Assembly (NCBI RefSeq): GCF_002563855.1 | Contig: NZ_PDJQ01000001.1 | Coordinates: 1,550,001 to 1,614,000, forward strand | DNA from: Tepidiforma thermophila | Lineage (GTDB): Bacteria > Chloroflexota > Dehalococcoidia > Tepidiformales > Tepidiformaceae | DNA: 64,000 bases | Direction of reading: 5' to 3' | Shown here: piece by piece, positions 1 to 7,647 of the stretch | Layout: each line of letters starts with the position of its first letter | How positions within the stretch are numbered: the first letter of the stretch is position 1 | Translations under genes and position numbers: made by a program | Notes under the pieces: generated by a model | The model's input: only the letters and a program-made list of their open reading frames with translations | What the model was told of the DNA's origin: nothing | The model's database searches: none

Positions 1-362
1 TGCGCGAAGAGGTCTACGTGCTTGCCGCCCGCACCATCGGCGCCAGCGACCTCCGCGTGATGATGCGGCACATCTTCCCCAACATCACGGCGCCGATCAT
101 CGTCACGTTCACCAGCTCGATCGGCATCTACATCCTCGTCGAAGCCACGCTCGCCTTCCTCGGGCTGGGCGACCCAACGCGCATCTCCTGGGGCAAGATG
201 GTCGAGGAAGGCCGTCGGAACGGTCCGTCCGACCCCTGGATGGCCTTCATCGTCGGCATGGCCCTGACAATGGTCGTTCTCGGCTTCAACCTGGCGGGAG
301 ACGCACTTCGCGACGTCCTCGACCCGCGCCTCCGGGGCCGCGGAGGCCGCGCCGGCTTCTAA
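1..362 (+). CDS. ABC transporter permease, OppC/DppC type, C-terminal part
   Basis: The gene starts before the window; the frame is open from base 3 and ends at the TAA at 360-362. About 119 residues are visible. They begin inside the cytoplasmic EAA loop (EEVYVLAARTIGASD), which in this family docks on the ATPase subunits, and continue with hydrophobic segments IVTFTSSIGIYILVEATLAF and AFIVGMALTMVVLGFNLAG. The tail DALRDVLDPRLRG is typical of the C-terminus of dipeptide/oligopeptide-type inner permeases (BPD_transp_1 fold). The rest of the transporter would lie upstream, outside the window. The substrate cannot be told from this fragment. Confidence 0.9.
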   Translation, partial: REEVYVLAARTIGASDLRVMMRHIFPNITAPIIVTFTSSIGIYILVEATLAFLGLGDPTRISWGKMVEEGRRNGPSDPWMAFIVGMALTMVVLGFNLAGDALRDVLDPRLRGRGGRAGF

Positions 363-481
363 CAGGCCGGTCGCGATCTCCCGGCGGTGGCGCCCGCGCA
401 GTGGATGCCGCAACGCCCTCCCGGGGCCTCACCCGGCGCCCTTCCGGCGCAAACCCCCTCCTGGCGCAGAGTCGCACACAT

Positions 482-521
482 CAAAAAAGCAACCGCCCCG
501 GCCGATTCCGGCCGGGGCGGT
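482..521 (-). terminator. Intrinsic terminator of the tuf-secE-nusG operon
   Basis: A perfect 11-bp GC-rich stem (493-503 with 510-520, one more A-T pair outside) closes a 6-base loop. On the minus strand it is followed by six T at 488-483. It lies 49 bases past the nusG stop, so the transcript probably ends here and does not run into an rplKA-type block. Confidence 0.85.
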
Positions 522-569
522 CTGGCGTGCTACAGACGGCGGCCCACAAGGGGCACCGTGCGCTCTCGC

Positions 570-1250
570 TTAGACCCGTTCCACCTGGAGGAAGTCCAGC
601 TCCACCGGGGTCTCCCTCCCGAACATGTTGACGATGACCTTCACGCGGCCCTTTTCCGTGTTGATCTCGTCCACAACGCCAACGAAATCCTCGAACGGGC
701 CGTCAACGATGCGCACCGACTGTCCCGGCTGGAAGGCCACCCGGACGCGCGGCTGCTCCATGCGCATCGCGCGGAGGATATGGTTCACCTCCTCCTGCGA
801 CAGCGGCACCGGCCGCGTGCCCGAGCTGACGAACCCCGTCACGCCGGTCGTATTGCGAATGAGGTGCCACGCTGCATCCGAAGCGGGGTCGCCCTCTTTT
901 AGCTCAATGGTCTGCACCAGCACATAGCCGGGGTAGAGCTTCCGCTTCACGGTCCGCCGCTGGCCGTCGCGGATTTCAATTTCATCCTCCGTAGGGACAA
1001 CCACATGGAAGATCTTGTCGCCGGCGTCCATGCGCTCCACCGTCGCTTTGATGGCGTTGCGCACCTTGTTCTCGTGCCCGCTGTACGTGTGCACGAAGTA
1101 CCACTTCCGCCCGGGCGCGTTGATCTCCTCGTCGGTGAGCTGCTCCTGCTCGAGTTCGTCCTCAGTCTTGCGGCGCCGCGCCGGCCGCTTCGCGGGCTGG
1201 CTGGGACTGATGCCGGAGAGCGCAGTAATCGGCTTCTGTTCGTCGGTCAT
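570..1250 (-). CDS. nusG: Transcription termination/antitermination factor NusG
   Basis: 226 residues, longer than the usual 175-190 because of a charged N-terminal extension of about 47 residues. The NGN domain runs from about residue 49 (RKWYFVHTYSGHE) to 160 and includes the family signature KRKLYPGYVLV. A KOW domain follows (PFEDFVGVVDEIN, about residues 180-215). NusG binds the RNA polymerase clamp and affects pausing, Rho termination and coupling to translation. It is the last gene of the minus-strand tuf-rpmG-secE-nusG unit, two bases downstream of secE, and is followed by a strong intrinsic terminator. The ATG at 1250 is the natural start. Confidence 0.96.
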   Translation of the reverse strand: MTDEQKPITALSGISPSQPAKRPARRRKTEDELEQEQLTDEEINAPGRKWYFVHTYSGHENKVRNAIKATVERMDAGDKIFHVVVPTEDEIEIRDGQRRTVKRKLYPGYVLVQTIELKEGDPASDAAWHLIRNTTGVTGFVSSGTRPVPLSQEEVNHILRAMRMEQPRVRVAFQPGQSVRIVDGPFEDFVGVVDEINTEKGRVKVIVNMFGRETPVELDFLQVERV

Positions 1251-1252
1251 CG

Positions 1253-1600
1253 TTAGAAGAACAGCCTCTCGATGATCCAGCCGAAGAGCAGGTCCACCGC
1301 TCCCAGGAACAGCCCCATCACCACCGCAACGATGGCGACCACAATCGTCAGGTAGCGCGTCTCCTGGAACGACGGCCAGGTCACCTTCCGCAGCTCGGCA
1401 ATAATATCGGCGACGAAGCGCGGCTGGAGCCGCTTCAAAAACCCAAACGGGCTGCGCTTCGGCGTCTCAGGCCGCGCGATAGGCCCTGGCGCCGCCGGGG
1501 GCCGCGGAAGCGACGGCCGGGTAGCCGGGCGCGGGCTTTCGGCTGGCTGGGAATCGCCCGGCGCTGCGGTCGCCGCGCGCCGGCGTTGTGCTCGTGCCAT
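1253..1600 (-). CDS. secE: Preprotein translocase subunit SecE
   Basis: 115 residues. A Pro/Ala/Arg-rich tail of about 50 residues precedes the conserved SecE core: an amphipathic cytoplasmic helix with FVADIIAELRKVTWPS (about residues 62-77), then one membrane span (about 83-110). SecE clamps SecY in the membrane translocon. The gene sits directly upstream of nusG, the near-universal bacterial order, and downstream of rpmG. The length and single span match the short Gram-positive type rather than the three-span form of E. coli. Confidence 0.94.
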   Translation of the reverse strand: MARAQRRRAATAAPGDSQPAESPRPATRPSLPRPPAAPGPIARPETPKRSPFGFLKRLQPRFVADIIAELRKVTWPSFQETRYLTIVVAIVAVVMGLFLGAVDLLFGWIIERLFF

Positions 1601-1605
1601 GGACG

Positions 1606-1773
1606 TTACCGCGTCTCCCTGAAGAGGACGTGCTTCCGCAGCCCTGGGTGGTACTTCTTGAGCTCAAGCCGGCCCGAATCGTTCCGGCGGTTCTTCTGGG
1701 TCGTGTACCGGTACACCGGCCCCTCCGTGCTCTGGAGGTGGATGATAATCCGGTCCCCCTTGTTCTTCGCCAT
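1606..1773 (-). CDS. rpmG: Large ribosomal subunit protein bL33
   Basis: A 55-residue frame from the ATG complementary to 1771-1773 to the TAA at 1606-1608. It begins [16 protein letters not shown] and contains [12 protein letters not shown] and [18 protein letters not shown], the hallmark of bL33. It has no cysteines, so this is the zinc-free form rather than the CxxC...CxxC form. It lies between tuf and secE, a common place for rpmG in Gram-positive and Chloroflexota genomes. The gap to secE is 5 bases and to tuf 32. Confidence 0.95.
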   Translation of the reverse strand: MAKNKGDRIIIHLQSTEGPVYRYTTQKNRRNDSGRLELKKYHPGLRKHVLFRETR

Positions 1774-1805
1774 ATGGCTTCTCCCTCCTGCCCAAAGGCC
1801 CGCCC

Positions 1806-3005
<1,200 letters not shown>

Positions 3006-3066
3006 GGGTTCCTTCTGCCCTCCGGGCCTGGTTTGGAACGGCGGCGGCGCCGCCGGGAGTCCACAC

Positions 3067-3143
3067 TGGAGCCCTCATCCGGGTTCGAACCGGAGACCTC
3101 GTTCTTACCAAGAACGCGCTCTGCCTGCTGAGCTATGAGGGCC
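3067..3143 (-). tRNA. tRNA-Thr (anticodon GGU)
   Basis: Cloverleaf on the minus strand: acceptor GCCCTCA pairing with TGAGGGC, D arm starting AGCTCAG, anticodon stem CGTTC/GAACG around loop TTGGTAA (anticodon GGU, reads ACC/ACU), T arm with GGTTCGAACC. Discriminator T and an encoded CCA (3067-3069) follow. It is the last tRNA before tuf. Confidence 0.95.
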
Positions 3144-3183
3144 AGATACCCGGCGGTTGCGCCGCCGGTCGCAGATTGCTGAT

Positions 3184-3270
3184 TGGTGGAGAGAGTAGGA
3201 TTCGAACCTACGAAGCGCGAAGCGCGGCAGATTTACAGTCTGCTGCCATTAACCACTCGGCCATCTCTCC
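3184..3270 (-). tRNA. tRNA-Tyr (anticodon GUA)
   Basis: A class II tRNA with a long variable arm on the minus strand: acceptor GGAGAGA, anticodon stem GCAGA/TCTGC around loop CTGTAAA (anticodon GUA), variable stem near GCGCTTCGCGC, T arm GTAGGTTCGAATCCTAC, discriminator A and encoded CCA. It lies between the two tRNA-Thr genes. Confidence 0.95.
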
Positions 3271-3310
3271 ATGGCATCCCCGGCCGCTTGCGCTGCCGGG
3301 CCGTTTGTGT

Positions 3311-3385
3311 TGGAGCCCGAGAGGGGATTCGAACCCCTAACCGTCCGATTACAAATCGGATGCGCTGCCGTTGCGCCACCCGGGC
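3311..3385 (-). tRNA. tRNA-Thr (anticodon UGU)
   Basis: Minus-strand cloverleaf: acceptor GCCCGGG, anticodon stem TCCGA/TCGGA around loop TTTGTAA (anticodon UGU, reads ACA/ACG), T arm AGGGGTTCGAATCCCCT, discriminator T and encoded CCA. It is the first gene of the tRNA-tuf-secE-nusG transcript. Confidence 0.95.
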
Positions 3386-3425
3386 GAGACCTCCCGGGAA
3401 CCCCAGCGGATTCCAACACAAAAAC

Positions 3426-3443
3426 GATCCGCCGCGGCGGATC
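3426..3443 (-). terminator. Perfect 18-bp palindrome with T tract ahead of the tRNA genes
   Basis: GATCCGCCG and CGGCGGATC form a perfect dyad. On the minus strand it is followed by GTTTTTG, which looks like an intrinsic terminator 40 bases before the first tRNA. No minus-strand gene lies just upstream, so it could attenuate the tRNA-tuf transcript or be a processing or binding site. The role is inferred only. Confidence 0.45.
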
Positions 3444-3508
3444 AAGCTCTAAGTATGAAGCTGCCGCTGTACTTTGGCAAGCCTCCTGTCGCCTCCCGCG
3501 CGGCCTTG

Positions 3509-3536
3509 CAACTAGAGTATACCCGGTGTACAAACT
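3509..3536. promoter_or_regulatory. Candidate shared operator/promoter between the HxlR-like gene and the tRNA-tuf operon
   Basis: Just before the regulator ATG (3539) lies an imperfect dyad with half-sites AGTATAC and GTGTACAAACT. The minus strand reads TATACT at 3521-3516, a near-consensus -10 box pointing at the tRNA-tuf operon, but no good -35 is visible. The position would allow the divergent regulator to control itself, the tRNA-tuf unit or both. This is inference. Confidence 0.35.
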
Positions 3537-3538
3537 CG

Positions 3539-4123
3539 ATGCTGACAGCTCCTCTCGCAGGGTGCTCGTTGTTGTCGCTCCTCCCCGCAATCCGGTTCTT
3601 TCACCACCGCTGGTCCGTCCCAACCGTCGCGCGCCTCTACCGCGATGGCCCCCAGCGGGTTGCCCAGCTCCAGCAAGCCTTCAACGCCGCCCGCGACACC
3701 CTCGCCGAAACCCTCCGCCGACTCGAAGAAGCCGGCGTCATCCAGCGCGAACCGGCCCCACGCAGTGCCCGCTGCTCCCTCACGCCCGCCGGAGTGGCCG
3801 TCGGCGCGGCCTGCGTTGAGGCCGTCGAAGCCGTCCTCGCCATGGACCTCGTCGACCTTGCCCTCAGGAAATGGCCGATGCTCGTCCTCGTCGCCGTCGG
3901 CCGCGGGGCCACCCGGTTCAACCAGCTCCGCGCCGAACTCCCCGGCATCACGCCCCGGGCGCTCACCCTCGCGCTCAAGGATCTACAGGCAGCCGGGCTT
4001 GTCCAGCGCACCGTCGAACACACCTACCCCCCTTCGACGCTCTACGACCTCACACCTCGCGGCCAGCAGCTCTTCTCCGTAATGGACCGGCTCTGCCGCG
4101 CTGCTGAGGCTGCCGCACCGTAG
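3539..4123 (+). CDS. Tandem HxlR-type winged-helix regulator (two domains in one chain)
   Basis: 194 residues from the ATG at 3539; longer starts would overlap the tRNA-Thr gene. Two winged-helix units of the HxlR family are visible. The first (about residues 15-95) contains HRWSVPTVARLYRDGPQRV and LAETLRRLEEAGVIQRE. The second (about 105-185) contains RKWPMLVLVAVGRGATRF, ITPRALTLALKDLQAAGLVQ and YDLTPRGQQL. HxlR proteins are normally about 110 residues and work as homodimers, so this looks like a fused pseudo-dimer. It is divergent to the tRNA-tuf operon. No N-terminal redox cysteine is seen. The effector is unknown. Confidence 0.8.
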   Translation: MLTAPLAGCSLLSLLPAIRFFHHRWSVPTVARLYRDGPQRVAQLQQAFNAARDTLAETLRRLEEAGVIQREPAPRSARCSLTPAGVAVGAACVEAVEAVLAMDLVDLALRKWPMLVLVAVGRGATRFNQLRAELPGITPRALTLALKDLQAAGLVQRTVEHTYPPSTLYDLTPRGQQLFSVMDRLCRAAEAAAP

Positions 4124-4159
4124 CATCGGTACCGTCGTGGCTGGTACATTCCTCCGCCC

Positions 4160-5338
4160 ATGAAGCGGCCGCTCCTGCTCACTGTTGCCGCCTGGGCGAT
4201 TGGGGCCGTGGCCCTCCGCATCACCCTCCTTGCCCCGCAACACTGCCCTGCAGTCACGCCCTCCGAAGCGTTCGACGCAGCCCGCCTCGCCGCCGCATGG
4301 ATCGAGGCGAACCAGTACCCCGATGGCTCCTACGTGTACGAGTACTCCATCGAACGCGACATCGACCTTCCCGGCTACAACGTTGTCCGCCACGCCGGCG
4401 TCACCATGGCCCTCTACCAGCTCGCCGCCGCAGGCGACCCGTCGGTGCTGCCCACCGCCGATCGTGGCCTCGACTGGATGTCCCGGAACCTCTATCGCCA
4501 CGCCGACTGGGCAGCGCTCCGGGACCCCGGCAACGGCAGTGTGCGCCTCGGTGCCACCGCGCTCATGCTTGCCAGCCTCCTCCAGCGGCGAATCGCCACT
4601 GAAGACCCGCGCTACGACGGCCTCATGCGCGAGCTCGCCCGTGGAATGCTCGTCCTCCAGCTCCCCGACGGCGCCTTCCTGAATCGCTGGGACCCCGTCG
4701 CGCTCCAGCCGGTGCCGGGCGAGCGCTCAAAATACGCGACCGGGGAAGCGTTCTGGGCGCTGACCCTCATGCACCGCATCTTCCCCGGCGAAGGATGGGA
4801 TGCCCCTGCCCGCCGAACTGCCCGCTACCTCGCCGACGATCGCGACCGCGTCGAAAATCTCCAATACCCCCCGTGGGCAGACCAGTGGGCCGCCTATGGC
4901 TTCGGCGAAATGGCTTCCTGGGGACTCACCGAATCCGACGTTCGCTACCTCGAAGCCCTTGCCGCCCGGTTCGGCCTGCTGGTGCGCACAGAATCCGCCC
5001 GGCGGGATACCGTACTCTCCCGACTCTTCCGCGGGCGCCAGGCCCGCGCTGCCGGCATGGGCACCTGGGGCGAAGGCCTTGCCGGCCTCCGCCAGGCCGC
5101 CGACGCCGACCCGCGCCTCGCCCATCTCCGTCCCGCCATCGACGAACGCCTCGCCTGCGTTGCCGGGATGCTCCGCGACCGCCAGGTCTCCGGCACTCGA
5201 GCTGCGGCAGCGCCCTCCCCCGTCCGCGCGACGGGCGCCTGGTTCACCGAAGGCGTCACCCGCATGGACGACCAGCAGCACGCGCTCTCGGCCCTGCTTC
5301 TCGCCTCGCTCATCCTCTCCGGCAAGGACCCGCCATGA
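4160..5338 (+). CDS. Exported alpha/alpha-toroid (terpenoid-cyclase-like fold) protein of unknown function
   Basis: 392 residues. An uncleaved anchor or signal peptide is likely (LLLTVAAWAIGAVALRITLL, residues 5-24). The body is mostly helical, with repeated segments such as AARLAAAWIEANQYPDGSY, AGVTMALYQLAAAGD, RLGATALMLASLLQRR and YATGEAFWALTLMHRIFP. The spacing resembles the six-hairpin or alpha/alpha-toroid folds of squalene-cyclase and glycosidase relatives, but I see no QW motif or DDTA-type cyclase motif. The stop overlaps the next start (ATGA), so it is probably co-translated with the MarC-like membrane protein. The function is not recognisable. Confidence 0.7.
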   Translation: MKRPLLLTVAAWAIGAVALRITLLAPQHCPAVTPSEAFDAARLAAAWIEANQYPDGSYVYEYSIERDIDLPGYNVVRHAGVTMALYQLAAAGDPSVLPTADRGLDWMSRNLYRHADWAALRDPGNGSVRLGATALMLASLLQRRIATEDPRYDGLMRELARGMLVLQLPDGAFLNRWDPVALQPVPGERSKYATGEAFWALTLMHRIFPGEGWDAPARRTARYLADDRDRVENLQYPPWADQWAAYGFGEMASWGLTESDVRYLEALAARFGLLVRTESARRDTVLSRLFRGRQARAAGMGTWGEGLAGLRQAADADPRLAHLRPAIDERLACVAGMLRDRQVSGTRAAAAPSPVRATGAWFTEGVTRMDDQQHALSALLLASLILSGKDPP

Positions 5339-5877
5339 CCCCCTTTCTCGCTGTCATCGCCATCATTGCCGCCGTCAACCCCTTTGCCGCGGCGGCCCGC
5401 CTCGACGGAAAACGACCCCCGCCCCGGCACATCATCACCGCCGGCACCCTCTCCCTCGCGATTTACGCCCTTGCTGCTGCATTCGCAGGGGACATCCTCG
5501 AGGCGCTTTCGGTCGAACCGGAGTCCTTCCTTGTTGCCGCCGCCGTGATCATCGCCGCCTCGGGCGCGGCGACCCTCGCCCTCGGGCCGCTCCGCCTCCA
5601 CTACGACCCGGCTTCGCGCTACGCCGACCTCGTCCCCCTTGCGGTGCCGGTGCTCCTCGGCCCGGCCGGGCTCAGCGCCGTCATCGTCGTTGCTTCGCGC
5701 GAGAGTGCGGGCTTGGCGATCGTCGGGTCGCTCGCTGCCGTCGTCCTTTGCCTTGGTCTTGCCGTCGCCCGCTTCGGAGCCGCAGCGCCACTGGCCGATG
5801 GGCTCCCACGCCTCCTTGCCGGCCTCGCGGTGGTCGTCGCGGCCGGCTTTGCAGTCGACGGCATTCGCGCCATTTGA
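5335..5877 (+). CDS. MarC-like (UPF0056-type) integral membrane protein
   Basis: 180 residues from the ATG at 5335, which overlaps the upstream TGA. Five to six hydrophobic segments are seen, starting MTPFLAVIAIIAAVNPFAAA and including IITAGTLSLAIYALAAAFAG, LVPLAVPVLLGPAGLSAVIV and LLAGLAVVVAAGFAVDGI. The pattern of an NPF/NPxxA motif in the first helix and a VP..GPA motif in the second half resembles the MarC family. It is a little shorter than typical MarC (about 200 residues). It is coupled to the exported toroid protein. The substrate is unknown. Confidence 0.65.
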   Translation: MTPFLAVIAIIAAVNPFAAAARLDGKRPPPRHIITAGTLSLAIYALAAAFAGDILEALSVEPESFLVAAAVIIAASGAATLALGPLRLHYDPASRYADLVPLAVPVLLGPAGLSAVIVVASRESAGLAIVGSLAAVVLCLGLAVARFGAAAPLADGLPRLLAGLAVVVAAGFAVDGIRAI

Positions 5878-5985
5878 GACCGCTGCTGCCCCGGCAACTC
5901 CCCCACAGGTCCGGTTTCGCTGCAAGGTGCTCCCCTCGGTACACTCGGAGGCACACCACGTCACCCCACCACCGGAGCACGACCG

Positions 5986-6735
5986 ATGGCAGGCCATTCG
6001 AAGTGGGCGCAAATTAAGCGCCAGAAGGGCGCCAACGACCAGAAGCGAGGCGCCCTCTTCACCAAGCTCACCCGCGAAATCATGCAGGCGGCCAAGCAGG
6101 GCGGCCCCGACCCGGCCGGCAACTTCAAGCTCCGCCTCGCTATCCAGCGCGCCCGCGCCGCCAACATGCCCAACGACAACATTGAACGCGCCATCGCGAA
6201 GGCCACCGGCGGCGCCAGCGAAGACCAGCTCGAAGAGATCACCTACGAGGGCTACGGACCCGGCGGCATCGCGATCCTCATCTCCGCCCTGACGGACAAC
6301 CGCAACCGGACTGTCTCCGAAGTTCGCCACCAGTTCAGCCGCGCAGGCGGGAGCCTCGGCGAAACCGGTTCCGTAGCCTGGCAATTCGAACCCCGGGGCA
6401 TCATCACCATCCCGCTCGAAGGCCGCGACCCCGATGAAGTCGCACTCCAGGCAATCGACGCCGGCGCCGAAGATGTCGACGTCCAGGGCGACGTCATCGA
6501 AGTCCGCACCGACCCTGCCTCCCTCGAATCCGTCCGGAAGCAGCTCGAGGCTGCCGGCTTCCAGGTCGAAAACGCCGACTTCGCCATGGTCCCGAAGACG
6601 ACCATCGAACTCGACGAGAAAACGGCCCACCAGGCGCTCCGCCTCATCGAAGCCCTCGAGGACCTTGAGGACGTCCAGCGCGTCTACTCCAACGCCGAGT
6701 TCAGTGACGAAGCCGTCGCCTCTTACGCCGGCTGA
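5986..6735 (+). CDS. yebC: YebC/PmpR-type translational/transcriptional regulator
   Basis: 249 residues, full length for the family. It starts with the signature MAGHSKWAQIKRQKGANDQK and continues with LTREIMQAAKQGG, NMPNDNIERAIAKATGG and YEGYGPGGIAILISALTDN; the C-terminal part has VYSNAEF. YebC proteins were described as DNA-binding regulators and are now also linked to ribosomes stalled on proline runs. The gene stands alone, with a short hairpin at its stop codon. The start is the ATG preceding AGHSKW. Confidence 0.96.
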   Translation: MAGHSKWAQIKRQKGANDQKRGALFTKLTREIMQAAKQGGPDPAGNFKLRLAIQRARAANMPNDNIERAIAKATGGASEDQLEEITYEGYGPGGIAILISALTDNRNRTVSEVRHQFSRAGGSLGETGSVAWQFEPRGIITIPLEGRDPDEVALQAIDAGAEDVDVQGDVIEVRTDPASLESVRKQLEAAGFQVENADFAMVPKTTIELDEKTAHQALRLIEALEDLEDVQRVYSNAEFSDEAVASYAG

Positions 6736-6753
6736 GCGCGGTCTCGCTCAGCC
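6730..6753. terminator. Hairpin at the yebC stop codon
   Basis: GGCTGAGCG and CGCTCAGCC make a 9-bp stem with a 6-base loop that includes the yebC TGA. Neither strand has a T tract after it, so it may act as a weak bidirectional terminator or as an RNA 3' end structure. Confidence 0.4.
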
Positions 6754-6846
6754 CGCAACCCGCATGAGGATGACCGCTGCGTAGAGCGTTGCAAACAGTG
6801 CGAGCGCGTTGACGATGCCTGCCATCGGGGTGATGCCTTCCTGCAT
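6748..6846 (-). CDS. Possible 32-residue single-span membrane peptide
   Basis: A short minus-strand frame from ATG (6846) to TGA (6748-6750) encodes MQEGITPMAGIVNALALFAT followed by LYAAVILMRVAG. This is a credible transmembrane helix with polar ends. In the same frame, sense codons extend 16 residues further upstream (REDWNLNAWSRVYF is readable) without any start codon before a TGA. The reading is either a true small protein with a downstream start or the remnant of a longer one. No family is recognised, and no ribosome-binding site stands out. Confidence 0.3.
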   Translation of the reverse strand: MQEGITPMAGIVNALALFATLYAAVILMRVAG

Positions 6847-6932
6847 GAAGTAAACGCGGCTCCACGCGTTGAGGTTCCAATCCTCACGAAAAGATCAGAG
6901 GCCGCCCCTATCGGAGCTCTGGAGCACGGGCA

Positions 6933-7640
6933 TCACCTGCCCCGCTGCGCCCTCTCCCGTCCCGGGATCGGCTGGAGCTTCGCCGCACAGTCGAACACCC
7001 GCCCGAAGTGAAACACGAACGCCTCTGCCACCTCGTCGAGCGCAACCTGGCGGCCGACCTCTGCCGCCATCGTCGTGACCTCGACGTCAGCCATCCCGCA
7101 GGGGTTGATCAGCTCGAAGTGCTCCAAATCGGTGTCAACGTTCAGGGCAATGCCGTGCATGGTCACCCAACCGCGCACATGTAGCCCGACCGACGCGATC
7201 TTCCGGCCCTCCACCCAGACCCCCCGGCCGCGGACCGATCGCTCGCCGCGGAGGCCCCAGTCCGCCAGCACGCCGATCACCGTCTCCTCGAGCCCGCTGA
7301 CGTACTCCGTCACGCCAATGCCCCAGCCCTTCAGCGCGATGATGCCGTATGCCACCAGCTGGCCCGGTCCGTGGTAGGTGATGTCACCGCCCCGCTCGGT
7401 GGGGACGATCTCGATGCCGTACTGTCGGACCACGTCTTCCGCGACCCGCAGATTCGGGACCGGATGGCTTCGCCCGAGGGTAAAGACCGGCCGATGCTCT
7501 GTGAGCAGCAGCGTGTCCACCCCGGAGCCGGCCCGGCGGGCAGCCTGCAGCCGCTGCTGCAACCGGTGCACTTCCCCGTAGCTCGTCGTGCCCAGGTGAT
7601 ACACCGCCACCGCACGTCCTGCTGCCTCTGCAGTCTCCAC
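6933..7640 (-). CDS. lipB: Lipoyl(octanoyl) transferase LipB
   Basis: 235 residues from a GTG at 7640. The Shine-Dalgarno AGGAG begins inside the upstream TAG stop (TAGGAGAACC-GTG), which decides this start over the longer open frame. LipB moves octanoate from acyl carrier protein to the lipoyl-domain lysine of 2-oxoacid dehydrogenases and GcvH. Family motifs are present: TERGGDITYHGPGQLVAY (residues 81-98), the catalytic Cys181 in INPCGMADVEV and Lys147 in GRKIASVG. The same frame is open without a stop into the preceding E2-like gene, which makes an artificial 615-codon fusion. The neighbour's lipoyl-like domain suggests a shared theme. Confidence 0.93.
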   Translation of the reverse strand: METAEAAGRAVAVYHLGTTSYGEVHRLQQRLQAARRAGSGVDTLLLTEHRPVFTLGRSHPVPNLRVAEDVVRQYGIEIVPTERGGDITYHGPGQLVAYGIIALKGWGIGVTEYVSGLEETVIGVLADWGLRGERSVRGRGVWVEGRKIASVGLHVRGWVTMHGIALNVDTDLEHFELINPCGMADVEVTTMAAEVGRQVALDEVAEAFVFHFGRVFDCAAKLQPIPGRERAQRGR

Positions 7641-7647
7641 GGTTCTC

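Noticed and set aside
3371-3538. Upstream N-terminal extension of the HxlR-like regulator
   Set aside because: It would overlap the tRNA-Thr gene and encodes no conserved sequence; the ATG at 3539 is preferred.
4945-6630. 561-codon minus-strand frame across three plus-strand genes
   Set aside because: It crosses MarC-like and yebC coding sequence and its translation is low-complexity Gly/Asp/Glu; a GC-bias shadow.
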